Below the pieces are notes generated by a model that was given only the letters and a program-made list of their open reading frames with translations, did not search any database and was not told where the DNA came from. From Letharia columbiana (taxonomy: Eukaryota; Ascomycota; Lecanoromycetes; Lecanorales; Parmeliaceae), in assembly GCF_014066305.1 (NCBI RefSeq), contig NW_023501165.1, forward strand, positions 113,583 through 177,582: a stretch of DNA of 64,000 bases. The letters are read 5' to 3'. Below, one piece after another: positions 54,977 to 64,000 of the stretch. The position numbers and the translations under genes are program-made. Each line of letters starts with the position of its first letter. Position 1 is the stretch's first letter.

Positions 54977-56068
54977 TTATACGTCGTGTCTCCCGCCCGT
55001 ACCTTCATTCACTCGCCGCGGCCATGCTGCATCATCTACAGGCTCAACGTCCCTGGCAAAGACCCAACCATAAACGCTGGGATCATTACGATGTCGAAGC
55101 ACATACTTTGGCTCGTCCAGCGGGCTGTCTGTGAGCATTTTGCACGGAAGCTGCAAGATCTCGCCTTGTTCGAAACTGAGTGGTTGGAGGGGCGGGCTAA
55201 CCTGCCGATGGGCTACGGTGATTTTGGCGCGAAAGTATTTCGGAGTTTTTCCCTCGTGAGCTGGGGGGAAGTACTCATGGTCGCTCGGTTTGGGGATTTG
55301 TTTGAGAGCTGCGGGCTGTTTTCCCTTTCGCCGGGTATGGGCTGTGTCGCCAGAGAGGTACTTATTGTCGCGAGTTGGGGCTTTTGCTATTTCTTGTGGG
55401 TGTCAGCACATCGCAGTAACAGGAGCAATAATTGCTACAAAGCATACTTCTCTCATCCGACTGACATGTGACGATTTCTTCGCCTTGGAAGCCAACAGAG
55501 CGATATCCCTTGCAGCGGTTGAACTTGTAGGGGCCGCACAGAGCGAGATCTCTCCTGCTGCATTTCTAGTTGGATGTTGTCGGAGCGAGTTCTCCTCTTC
55601 TGGAATACTATTAGGCCTTGACGTAGGAATGCGAGGGACTTCAGGGGCAGTCTCAGCCGAGCTCGCAGCCGTTTCTTCTCCGAAAAGATTTACAGCAGAC
55701 TTGACCTTTCGTAGGAATTGTTTGCCTTCCGCGCGCATGTCCTTACCCTCCACTGTGCTTGGCTTAGAGTATTCTCCAGTCGATTTCATATTGGGGACTG
55801 ATTTTCTTGGCCAATGACGACTCGGCTTTTCCTCTGCGGCGGCGCCAGGCATTTTTGGCTTAGCTTTGGCCTTTGGGTAGTCGGTGTTTGAACGCTCCGT
55901 CTCCTCGTCGATGACATCGTATACATCATCTGTATGTTCGACCGGCTGCCGTGCCTGCTTTCGTTCCTGTTCTTCCCGCTCATTTGGATGAGACCACCAT
56001 TTTCCCTTCTGCTTCTGTCGCTCTTGTCCCTTTGAACGTTGTTCTAATGGGCGATGAGGTTCGTACAT
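54977..56068 (-). CDS. Hypothetical protein with SH3-like C-terminal exon
   Basis: Exon 1 runs from the ATG at 56068 to about 55466-55448 and is hydrophilic and basic ('EQRSKGQERQKQKGKWW', 'KQFLRKVKSAVNLFGEE'). A second coding stretch, without its own start codon, runs from about 55394 to the stop at 54977. It reads 'KYFRAKITVAHRQVSPPLQP' then 'LSFEQGEILQLPCK', then 'YGWVFARDVEPV', an SH3-like order (ALYD-like strand, xGExL, GWxxAxxV). The junction is not settled: the best donors (55465 GTCAGT, 55447 GTATGC) are phase 0, while all nearby acceptors need phase 1. A weak donor or a one-base error must be involved. The C-terminal resemblance to the end of the neighbouring UIM gene is limited. Confidence 0.55.
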
Positions 56069-57444
56069 GACTCTGTGAATCGAAGCATTAAAGGATACTT
56101 TCCCCAGGTTAGCTCATGCAATTCTAGCTGCAAAGATTTCGACGTGTATTAAATTGTGAGAAATGTTGTAGGTTTGAAGATGCAGAACACACAAACAATC
56201 AGAAGAAAGATCTTCGTAATGCCATAAAAAAGGAGTTTCCGTGAAGTCCGGGAGCCGATTTTCGTCCATTGTTCAGGCAGTAACAGACAACCAATTACGG
56301 AGCCCAAGGCTGGGCGCTTGGGTCTCCGTCAGTGGCGAGATCGAGGTTATGCTGAGCGGCTGACCGTGGATCGAAATTTCCGAGCTGCTGGAAACTAGAA
56401 GGCGTGTGCCGAAGCAGACCATGGTTTTGAGAAAAAACGCAAGGGATTTTGTTCGATTGGATTTTTTTTTGATAGATGTAGATGTACTTTAGTAATGATG
56501 TCTCCAACAAGGTCGCAATTTTTTCGGTAGGAAAAGGCGGCCTAGAGTACCTGCTATGTAGCCTATGGTAGTCATAAAGAACATCGGTATATGAAACCCT
56601 GTACAAATTGCAAGTTTCTATCGATGAGCTTAATCCGTTACCCAGAGTGAAAGCAGGACGGTACAGTACCATAAAACATCCCTCCCACCTCGAACAGGCG
56701 GTGGTTACAGATGAAGGTCAGTGCTCATTTCGATGAACCTGCACACGCTCTCGGTTCCTCTAAGTCTCTCCAAACCATGAAAGTATGCTCTTGCCACTTC
56801 TAATAAGTCATTGCTCGATGTCGCGCATCGTAGGTTTGTTAATATCGAAAACGCGGTTGGGTTCTCCGGAGGCGGTTGGAGGAAGCCGTCGAAAGCACAA
56901 TCATCACTAAGGCACCGCGTAGGAGCATCGCATACATGAACGTGAGTCTCATCTTTCGGACGCGCTACAAGATTATTCATTGCTATTTTGCCAGCGCATG
57001 CCGATGCATAAACTTCTGGGCACGGAAGAGGTCTCGGTGCCTCGGTGGCATATAACGCTACTCTCGTTGAAGCTAGTGCGATGTGGGTAAACTGATCATT
57101 CGTTGACACTTGTGGCACTGTTTCACAAGTGGAAGGCAGCCAATTCCCAGACTGGAGGTGGGGGGAAAAGGGGAGCAGGTTAGAGGTATTTAATTCGTAA
57201 TAAATTCGTTTCCTATTGGCGCTGGTACAATGGTGTTGCGGTGTTTCTTATTTTCTGGGGCTCGCGGGCCCTTGAAGACGGAGAGTCATCCTTCATCAAC
57301 AAAATTTCTTCACTTTCTGCTCTCTCCATCTTTTTCCCCCCCCCATCTTCCTCAACCCCAAACTTCCGACGCTGTCTGTCTTTCACTAAGTGTACCAATT
57401 TAATCATACGCATCACCCAGGCTCATACGAGCAGCTCGTTCACC
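56069..57444. other. Intergenic region, possible small exon
   Basis: A minus-strand frame 56705-57118 (GTG first codon, preceded by a possible acceptor 'aaacag') has a mixed composition with several Cys, but no motif and no upstream exon that I can define. The rest is spacer, with a T-rich run near 56460 and C-rich tracts near 57335 in the F-box 5' leader. Confidence 0.35.
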
Positions 57445-58986
57445 ATGTCTCTACCATCTGAGACGTTGTCGCAGATATTCAGCCTTCTGCCGAAGAGCTC
57501 GTTGAAGGCGATACGACTAGCCTGCAAAATATTTTACGACACGGCGACACCATTACTCTTTGACAGCATCTTCGTCTCAGCCCGCCATTCAGATCGCGAA
57601 ATCACCGACTTGGTCGCTACGAGATTCCCCAATTCTATCAAAACGCTCACTTTTTCGACGGAATGTTATTTCGATATGACATGGCCGGAGTTCTCTTCCC
57701 AAATAGACATCCTACCAAGAACCTCAAAATGTCAAAATCCCACCGTTCATCTCAAACAGGCTAAACGTTGCTGGGAACTACGCTGCAAGCTTGGATTGGA
57801 GCGGCAGAGACTGTACGAGAGCGGCGCCGTGCATGTGCAGCTTTGCCATCTTTTGAATACGTTGCCCAGCCTTTGCCGGGTCGTCATCACAGACAGGAGA
57901 CGTCGACAAGATCTCTCATGGCTTCAAGAGGCTTTGATGGGCGAAATACTACAACGTCTTCCTCCACCGGCAACTCGTATATTTACGTCTTGTACAGTCC
58001 GCCATGCCTTGGCTGATCTGCAGTTATTGCGCGAACAAACTCCAACTCATTCTCCTAGGAGCTACAGAGATTTCTGGAAGTGGCTTCGATCAAGTCTTAA
58101 GAGCGAAGATGCACAAGCTCTAGCACAGACGCAGGCAGTCCATTCTGTCGGCTGCGACCACTTTGCTCAGGAGCCACCGTATCGCGGGCTCTGTGAGGCA
58201 GGGTCGCAGCACATGCCGCAGAACCCATGGGCGGAGATCATGACAGCATTGCACAATTCTTCGAATGTCTCAGTTCACACGATCTCCATTGAGCCAAGGG
58301 ACGCCGATTGCGGTCTACCCTTTGTAGCAGTCCAGGCCTGTGGCCCTCACATGTTCCTCTCAATCACCAGGGTACTGGCACACTTGACGAAGTTGGAGCT
58401 GCGCATGGACGATGCTGTGAATTTCGTGAAACCAAAAAGGGTTTCGCTCTTGAAGATGTCTCAGGCGTTACAACATCCCACCAAGATGTTGTCCGCGGCC
58501 TCCAACCTACAGTCTCTCACCCTTGGCTTCGTACGTGCCGGACGGCCCTCTCAGTTATACGGAACGTCCGAGGAGTTCGGCACCAGCTTCGGGATGCTAC
58601 TAGGCGGCTGCCAGCTACCCCGGCTCTCCACGCTTCGCCTTCGGAATCTCACGTTCTGGGAAGACGATTTCTGTGCCTTCCTCCGAAGCTCGCCAGACCT
58701 ACGCGACCTATCTCTACAAGGCTTCTACATGGAGGAGCAAGGGTTCTTTCGGGGGCTCCAATACGCACATCCCCGAGCCTGGGAGCGCCTAATGGGTACC
58801 ATGAAGGATACTTTGCACCGCTTAGATAGCTTTCACATAAGCGAAAGGCAGCTCTGTAGAATTGAGCAGAGAGCCGAGCTGTTGGGGGCGATGCCAGGTT
58901 TTGATGCGATGCCAGGTTTCCATGTGATGGTTCAAGACTTCCTGTTCAGTGAGGGTATCAATCCATATGCGGGAATGGTATGGTAA
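57445..58986 (+). CDS. F-box protein
   Basis: 513 residues, single exon. The ATG at 57445 gives 'MSLPSETLSQIFSLLPKSSL', followed by 'KAIRLACKIFYDTATPLLFDSIFVS', a standard fungal F-box (LPxExLxxIFxxL...VCKxFxxxxxPxLF). The remainder is Leu-rich and repeat-like ('LQSLTLGF', 'LRLRNLTFWEDDF', 'LRDLSLQGF'), suggesting leucine-rich repeats that select a substrate for SCF ubiquitin ligase. A small duplication near the C-terminus encodes 'AMPGFDAMPGFH'. Substrate unknown. Confidence 0.88.
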   Translation: MSLPSETLSQIFSLLPKSSLKAIRLACKIFYDTATPLLFDSIFVSARHSDREITDLVATRFPNSIKTLTFSTECYFDMTWPEFSSQIDILPRTSKCQNPTVHLKQAKRCWELRCKLGLERQRLYESGAVHVQLCHLLNTLPSLCRVVITDRRRRQDLSWLQEALMGEILQRLPPPATRIFTSCTVRHALADLQLLREQTPTHSPRSYRDFWKWLRSSLKSEDAQALAQTQAVHSVGCDHFAQEPPYRGLCEAGSQHMPQNPWAEIMTALHNSSNVSVHTISIEPRDADCGLPFVAVQACGPHMFLSITRVLAHLTKLELRMDDAVNFVKPKRVSLLKMSQALQHPTKMLSAASNLQSLTLGFVRAGRPSQLYGTSEEFGTSFGMLLGGCQLPRLSTLRLRNLTFWEDDFCAFLRSSPDLRDLSLQGFYMEEQGFFRGLQYAHPRAWERLMGTMKDTLHRLDSFHISERQLCRIEQRAELLGAMPGFDAMPGFHVMVQDFLFSEGINPYAGMVW

Positions 58987-59615
58987 AGTTCTACGGAAGA
59001 TGGTGAACGATGACAGCAGCTCCGGCTGGCCCCTAAAACCCTTGCTGGCTATGCCACTCCAGCCTAGTCTCTCACGCAGTATTTGCACAACAACAGCGGT
59101 GGAGGAGGAGCAACGAGTTCAACAAAAACGATGTAAATGTGGAGCATGCAACAAGTGTACAATTTACAACAGCGTCCAAAAGCTCTTATGGAGCCAGACA
59201 AACTCCTCAGACGTCCCGTTCCACAACCCTTTGAGCACGTTGTAATGACAAAGAGTTTCTTGAGCCAAAGGCTCCTATAAAGCCAGAGCGACTCCTCCAA
59301 TGTGTCGTTCCAAAACCCCTTGAGCATGCAACAGTGACGAAAAAATCCCCGAACCTCTTCGCTAGCGCTTGTATGAAACCTCGATGATTTCTCTCCCCCT
59401 GAAGCGAATAACACTAAATCACAAGGGCACACATAGGATCTACGTAACCCATTGACTTGCGCCGCCTCGACGCCCGGGGTCAGCAGCGCCTGAACAGACA
59501 TAGGTATACCGTACTCCACTGCCAAGAAACAGCATCCCCTGCCTGTACGGCATAGACCTCGAGTAGAGTAGTGATAGCTACATACATGTTGCATCTCACC
59601 TTGGACGCCTGTCTC

Positions 59616-59758
59616 CTATGGGTAATATGGTTATCTATGGGGAGTATACTTCCTCATGGGGGCGTATCGCACATCTCATGCGCAAATACCCACCAATCGC
59701 ATGGACCTTCCCATGGACCTCGCCGTCGCCTATGGATAAATATGTTGTTCATGGGGAC
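59616..59758 (+). repeat. Left inverted-repeat arm
   Basis: Shares 'ggggagtatact', 'ggcgtatcgc', 'ccaccaatcgcat' and 'cgtcgcctatg' with the reverse complement of 60271-60418, in the same order and nearly the same spacing. Confidence 0.7.
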
Positions 59759-60270
59759 ACAAAACCGCCCATAGATCCCATGTTGTCGCCACATCAGTTC
59801 AGCACTATCTGAGGCTATATCTACTTGATTATTCCCCTCTGCGTCTCTGACCTAGACAGCCTCTTAAGCCTCTGTTTGAGCCCGAGTTATCGGTCAGCGG
59901 GCTTTATTGTGGCCGAGTTATTCCGGTGATCGAAGAACCACTATCAGACTATATCATTACCAACTTTAGCCTACACATCCTAGCCGAATCGTTCCAACAA
60001 CCGAGTCATATCTCGGCCTCTATTTTAAATAAGGTGATATCTTTCAACGGGGGACTCTGACCATCCAAACATCTCATCAATGAATATCAACATCCAGCCG
60101 GGTTATAGAGTACGTGAGCAAGTAGAGAAGGATACTAAGCGACAGCGAAATAACATTGGAGAAAAATGGGCCACCAGCGAGGGCAATAACTGATTATCGA
60201 GGATAGCGACAAAGATAGCAAAGGTGGTAAAGAAAAGTCGAAAAAGTAGCAGTATCAGCAATCAATCTTC

Positions 60271-60418
60271 TATCCCCATGATCCAGATGTTTTGTTCATA
60301 GGCGACGACGATGTCCACGGGAAGGTATGTATGCGATTGGTGGGGATTTGCCCGCGGGATGGGCGATACGCCTGCTTGAGGGAGTATACTCCCCATGGTA
60401 AACCATACCATCCATAGG
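60271..60418 (-). repeat. Right inverted-repeat arm
   Basis: Reverse-complement partner of 59616-59758. Confidence 0.7.
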
Positions 60419-60736
60419 TGAGACATATCATACATGGAGAAGTATACACCACCAATGAGATGCGACATAGGGACGAAAGCGGGCGGGCGGGACAGGGAGA
60501 ATGCTAACGATGGCTCTGAAAGAGATTTTGACATCGAAAGATGGACGAAGAGCCACTTCCCGGTGTATGTAGAATGGTTGTATGTAAGATCTTACAAACA
60601 TCTCGCTGCTGACAGATATGCCCAGATTTGCCACTGTGAGGGACGCGCTATACTGTATAAGACCCAGGGGAACACCCAGCCGCTTTTATACAAACGTGAT
60701 TAGATATGATTACACGGTTATTAATCTTCTCACCCC

Positions 60737-63421
60737 CTACAGCCGCCTCGACCCAAACGCCCTCCTCGAATACTGCAACGCGACATCCCCGCCACCCACC
60801 GCCTTCGTCTGCTGAGCCTTGACATCCTGCGTGGGGGTCTGACACAGCCGCAGCGCCGCCGCGCTCTTGAGATCCAAGCAGAAGCTATTGCTGAAGCACG
60901 TGGCCCCGGAGCCGCAGATACCCCGACTGTTGCTCGAGCAAGTGCGGACGCACTGCCGCCTCGTCTGGCGGGCGCCGGCGGAGCAGACGGGGACGTTTGT
61001 GCAGGCGTAGCCGTTGCGGGTGCAGGCGGCGCAGGTGTCGAGGTTGAGGAGGGTGCCGTCGTCGACGAAGGTGCTGAGGTCGTGGGAGGCGGGGCCGGTG
61101 TTGGGGACGGAGCGAGGCGGGAGGGGGAGAGCGTTGGTGAGGTCGCGTTTGGCGTGTTGGATGCCTTTGAGTATGAGGTCAGCGACGCCGCCCGGGGTGG
61201 TGGGGGTTGGGATTTCGCTGGGTTTGGGGCTCGGGCCCGTCTCGTCGGTGCCGCTGACTGGGTCGGTTGCGTTGGCGGCGCCGTTGACGCAGAGTTCTGG
61301 ATTCCTGAAGAATGCGTCGATGACGTAGTTCCAGAGGTTTTCAAAGTTATACACCGTCCACGTGGTGTAGAAGATTCTACAATCCGCGGCCTCGTAGCCG
61401 AAATGCAGAGGGAAGTCTTCCCCTTTTCGGATCGAGTCCTTGATATTGATCTGTGCATAATTGATGTAGAAGTCGATAAGGCTGCTGTCTTGCGGAAGCG
61501 GGGTGATGCTGGCGTTGAGGATTTGCGCGACTTCGATATCTGCGTCGAGATCAACATTGTAGTATGCTTGGGCACCGCGGCTGCCGCTCGCGAATTGCAT
61601 TGGTCCAAGCTCGGGTCTTCCCCCAGCAACGACGGTGCGTGCTCCGCCTTGATGGTGCATGAGTTCGACAAAGGTGGCGCAGGATGAGGAACAAAAAGAG
61701 TCAGAGAGCAGAATTATTTGGTCGGCAGCAAATGGCTGAGGAGACGTCGCGGAACGGTTGCCATAGCCATAGATGACGATTCCAGATGAGGTGTCCGAGT
61801 CGTCGGAGGCGTTTTCGTCGAAGATGATGCTGGAAAGATTGTCACGTTGGATCGTGGTGAAAGTATCCCCGTGGTCGGGATGAGGGCCAAAGAACTCGGG
61901 CCATGATGAGAAATTGGCACCAGTGGCAGCATTGAGGTAGACAGACGCGACCCATATATCTGCTGACAAAGCCTCGTAGAATGTCTCGTTTATCGGCTGG
62001 GTGTTGTAGTAGGTCGTGAAGGTGTTGCCAAGGGCATCCCCAAAATCATTGGCGCGAAGCCGAGCTCCAGTGAAAGGGTCGATGGATGGAAAAAATTGTT
62101 TGAAAGCGTCAATTGCCAAAAGGTCGCTACCACCTTGGTTTCTCTGCAGGTCGATGATTACCCTCGTGAGACCTGCTGCTTTGGTCTGGCTTATGAAGTT
62201 ACCTATGGTGGTTGAGAAGGACAGAACCGCTTCACCAGTGACTTCAAAACTTGGGATGCTGAGGACTGCCGTTATACCATCATTGAGGAAATAGCCTGTC
62301 ACGACGCCTCCGTTGTCCAGACCGAGGTTTGGTTGGGCAACGACCGGGTTTGAAGGAAATGGAGCGTATGACCAAGATGAAGGAGTAGCCGATGCACTTG
62401 GCGTTGGGGTAGGCGTGACAGTGGGACCATCGCCTGATGAAGCGTCAGCCGAAGATGTTGTCGCAGCGGCGAAAGTTGATGAAGCAGCGGCCGATAGGCT
62501 GGATGAAGCGGCAGCGGGTATATCCGTCGGTATTATGCCCAGCACAAAGTAGTCGTAGAGATCCTGGCCAGAAGACAAAGCAGGCGTGTCGTCATCAACA
62601 TTGTCACTGTACCCAGCGAGCCAGGGTAAGTTGTCGTAGGTCGTGCCATTTTCGAAGACGAATGAGATGTTGGCTCCCGGATAGAATATTGTTGAGCCCT
62701 CGAATTCACTCAGAAGGTTGAGGACATCACCGGCAGGATTCGACATGAGCTGGTTCCAGTCCGCATTCGGCTCAACGGTGCCTCCGGCGTTGGTTGCCGC
62801 AAACTGTGTCAGATACTCTGTGGGATCCCGGCCGTTGATCCTGGAGACTGCGGAGGGGATCCAGGTTACATTGTTTTGCGCCGCTTCGATCAAGTCATCC
62901 GGGATATAGATTTGAGGGAGTTCTATACCATTCGAGGACACGGATACAATCCGAAGTGGGCTACCGAACGTAAAGATGCTGAGAATGCCGGCCGAGAGAG
63001 AGACATGCGCGTCGTGGATGGCGTAGATGACGGTCTGCAAGGCAAGCTCAAAGTCATATTCGGTCGTGAACGTACCCGCCTGCACTTGTCCCTCAAGCGC
63101 ATCCAGGCTCGCCAAGACATCGATAGCTGGCTGCTGATAGCTCGGAGGGGGATCTTTCAGGTATGCGAGTGTGCTTTGGAATTGAAGTAAATCCTTATAG
63201 TATGAAAGTAGTCCGCTGGCAACTGTCGCGTTGAAAGGCGCAGTGATTAAACAATTATAGGCATCGCTAGCAAGGAACAAGACATAGTCAGAATTGAAAA
63301 TTTGATAACAGGGGGTGCCTGTGGAATTCGCCTGTCGCGGAAAGACTCTAGGATATGCGTCCACTGGTAATAGAAATGCAAGCAATGCCGCCGCCCGCAG
63401 AACCAAAAAGAGAGTAAACAT
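60737..63421 (-). CDS. Secreted S41-type peptidase with Cys-rich C-terminus
   Basis: 894 residues, one exon. The ATG at 63421 places a signal peptide ('LFLVLRAAALLAFLLPVDA') at the N-terminus; the longer frame starts with TTG. The central part matches the fungal CPAF-like/S41 peptidase pattern: 'VAQPNLGLDNGGVVTGYFL', 'AVLSIPSFEVTG' and 'VIIDLQRNQGGSDLLAIDAF' (tail-specific-protease core). The nucleophile region 'IILLSDSFCSSSCATFVELM' lies around residue 570. A Ser/Ala/Pro/Thr linker is inserted before the core (about residues 315-365). The last 110 residues contain a dense Cys cluster ('CAACTRNGYAC', 'CSAGARQTRRQCVRTC', 'CGSGATCFSNSFC') that looks like an added disulfide-rich module. Extracellular proteolysis is likely. 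Confidence 0.85.
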   Translation of the reverse strand: MFTLFLVLRAAALLAFLLPVDAYPRVFPRQANSTGTPCYQIFNSDYVLFLASDAYNCLITAPFNATVASGLLSYYKDLLQFQSTLAYLKDPPPSYQQPAIDVLASLDALEGQVQAGTFTTEYDFELALQTVIYAIHDAHVSLSAGILSIFTFGSPLRIVSVSSNGIELPQIYIPDDLIEAAQNNVTWIPSAVSRINGRDPTEYLTQFAATNAGGTVEPNADWNQLMSNPAGDVLNLLSEFEGSTIFYPGANISFVFENGTTYDNLPWLAGYSDNVDDDTPALSSGQDLYDYFVLGIIPTDIPAAASSSLSAAASSTFAAATTSSADASSGDGPTVTPTPTPSASATPSSWSYAPFPSNPVVAQPNLGLDNGGVVTGYFLNDGITAVLSIPSFEVTGEAVLSFSTTIGNFISQTKAAGLTRVIIDLQRNQGGSDLLAIDAFKQFFPSIDPFTGARLRANDFGDALGNTFTTYYNTQPINETFYEALSADIWVASVYLNAATGANFSSWPEFFGPHPDHGDTFTTIQRDNLSSIIFDENASDDSDTSSGIVIYGYGNRSATSPQPFAADQIILLSDSFCSSSCATFVELMHHQGGARTVVAGGRPELGPMQFASGSRGAQAYYNVDLDADIEVAQILNASITPLPQDSSLIDFYINYAQINIKDSIRKGEDFPLHFGYEAADCRIFYTTWTVYNFENLWNYVIDAFFRNPELCVNGAANATDPVSGTDETGPSPKPSEIPTPTTPGGVADLILKGIQHAKRDLTNALPLPPRSVPNTGPASHDLSTFVDDGTLLNLDTCAACTRNGYACTNVPVCSAGARQTRRQCVRTCSSNSRGICGSGATCFSNSFCLDLKSAAALRLCQTPTQDVKAQQTKAVGGGDVALQYSRRAFGSRRL

Positions 63422-64000
63422 GGCAGCAAAAGATGCGATGCAAACGCGCAAGCACAGCGACAAGAAGGAAAGATGAAGGAGTGTTTGTTTGAAAAAAAGA
63501 TAAGTCGGCAAGAAACATTTTGATGAGAACAGGCTGAGATTTTAGCGTCTGAATAAGAATTTGGGTGCCGCAGTCAAATTTGATAAATAATGCTTTGTCA
63601 ACTCCATCATCCCTGTCATTATTTGTTCTGATTATTCTTCTTACTCTACTTTATTTATTCTGCCTGCTAGAGTAGCCTGGCAATTCAGCCCCCATTATGA
63701 AATGAAATTGCAAGGAGCGTTAGGCTTGCTATACTTGTATGGCTTCGACGGCGTGGAAAAAAGGGATGACTTTATCAGTAAGGTAATAAATGATTAGTAT
63801 ACTGTATAGCATCGAGAGGTCTCTTATGATCACTCAGTACAAGTAAGTGAGGATGCAAATATATTATTACGAGTAGGTAGAAATGTTTTCCTCAGTCTTT
63901 CCGAAATTCGAATCCTTGCTGAGTCGATACTGTTGTACCTTAGCCACGCGACTGCATTAGCGGCCCTAGTCTACTTTAGTCTAGCCGCAATCCCACAAAT
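63422..64000. other. Upstream region of S41 gene
   Basis: Promoter side of the peptidase gene; no other feature supported up to the window end. Confidence 0.5.

Larger units (their letters stand above)
59585..60470. mobile_element. Degenerate inverted-repeat (foldback/MITE-like) element
   Basis: A left arm (core 59616-59758) and a right arm (core 60271-60418) are reverse complements over about 145 bp, with clear similarity but many differences. Outer blocks at about 59590 and 60460 also match ('gcatctca'). The roughly 500 bp between the arms encode nothing recognisable. The structure fits an old non-autonomous DNA element or two copies of a repeat inserted head-to-head. No target-site duplication was established. 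Confidence 0.6.

Noticed and set aside
63500..64000. Telomere-proximal sequence at the window end
   Set aside because: No TTAGGG-type repeats at either end of the window.

Overview
The window looks like a chromosome segment of a filamentous ascomycete (Pezizomycotina, probably a Dothideomycete-like plant- or litter-associated fungus; the class is an inference). The evidence is short 47-130 bp introns with fungal splice signals, fungal-specific families (PTH11/rhodopsin-like membrane protein, AA11 chitin-active LPMO, Zn2Cys6 regulator, DHA1-type MFS pumps, ULD/STAND-N-terminal protein), and two AT-rich blocks almost devoid of CpA and TpG, the signature of repeat-induced point mutation (RIP).

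Layout. 1-9.8 kb is a RIP-destroyed repeat graveyard: a Ty3/gypsy reverse-transcriptase relic on the minus strand (about 5.6-6.1 kb), LTR-like direct repeats, a tandem repeat of about 180 bp and a long-range inverted repeat. At about 9.8 kb the composition switches abruptly to gene-bearing DNA. 9.9-13.3 kb holds a LaeA/UMTA-type methyltransferase and an MFS pump; 14.8-16.1 kb a rhodopsin-like membrane protein; 16.8-18.1 kb a secreted AA11 LPMO; 20.2-21.3 kb a Ulp1-like cysteine peptidase; 21.7-23.0 kb an APH-like kinase; 24.8-27.1 kb a Fungal_N + ubiquitin-like-domain protein; 28.3-30.6 kb a secreted-type hypothetical gene and a frame-broken one; 31.0-32.8 kb a Zn2Cys6 regulator. 33-37 kb is gene-poor. 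37.4-42.0 kb carries three hypothetical genes, including one with an N-terminal acylation motif and one large acidic nuclear-type protein.

42.4-48.1 kb is one complete-length Ty1/copia element on the minus strand: two LTRs of about 214 bp, a matching hexamer flanking both sides, a copia-style primer-binding site that copies the anticodon region of initiator tRNA-Met, and Gag, integrase, RT and RNase H in order. RIP has ruined most of the interior but spared the RNase H end and a patch of gag.

49-64 kb is gene-dense again: a small two-exon gene, a secreted protein, a second MFS pump, a UIM protein, a protein with an SH3-like C-terminal exon, an F-box protein, a degenerate inverted-repeat element and a large secreted S41-type peptidase. 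There is no operon logic. The methyltransferase/MFS pair next to the AT-rich block could be an accessory or metabolite-related pair, but no PKS, NRPS or terpene backbone gene is in view. The least expected features are three introns best explained as GC-AG, the RIP boundary inside the copia element, and several accessory genes with reading-frame breaks. I did not find a clearly new multi-gene system.
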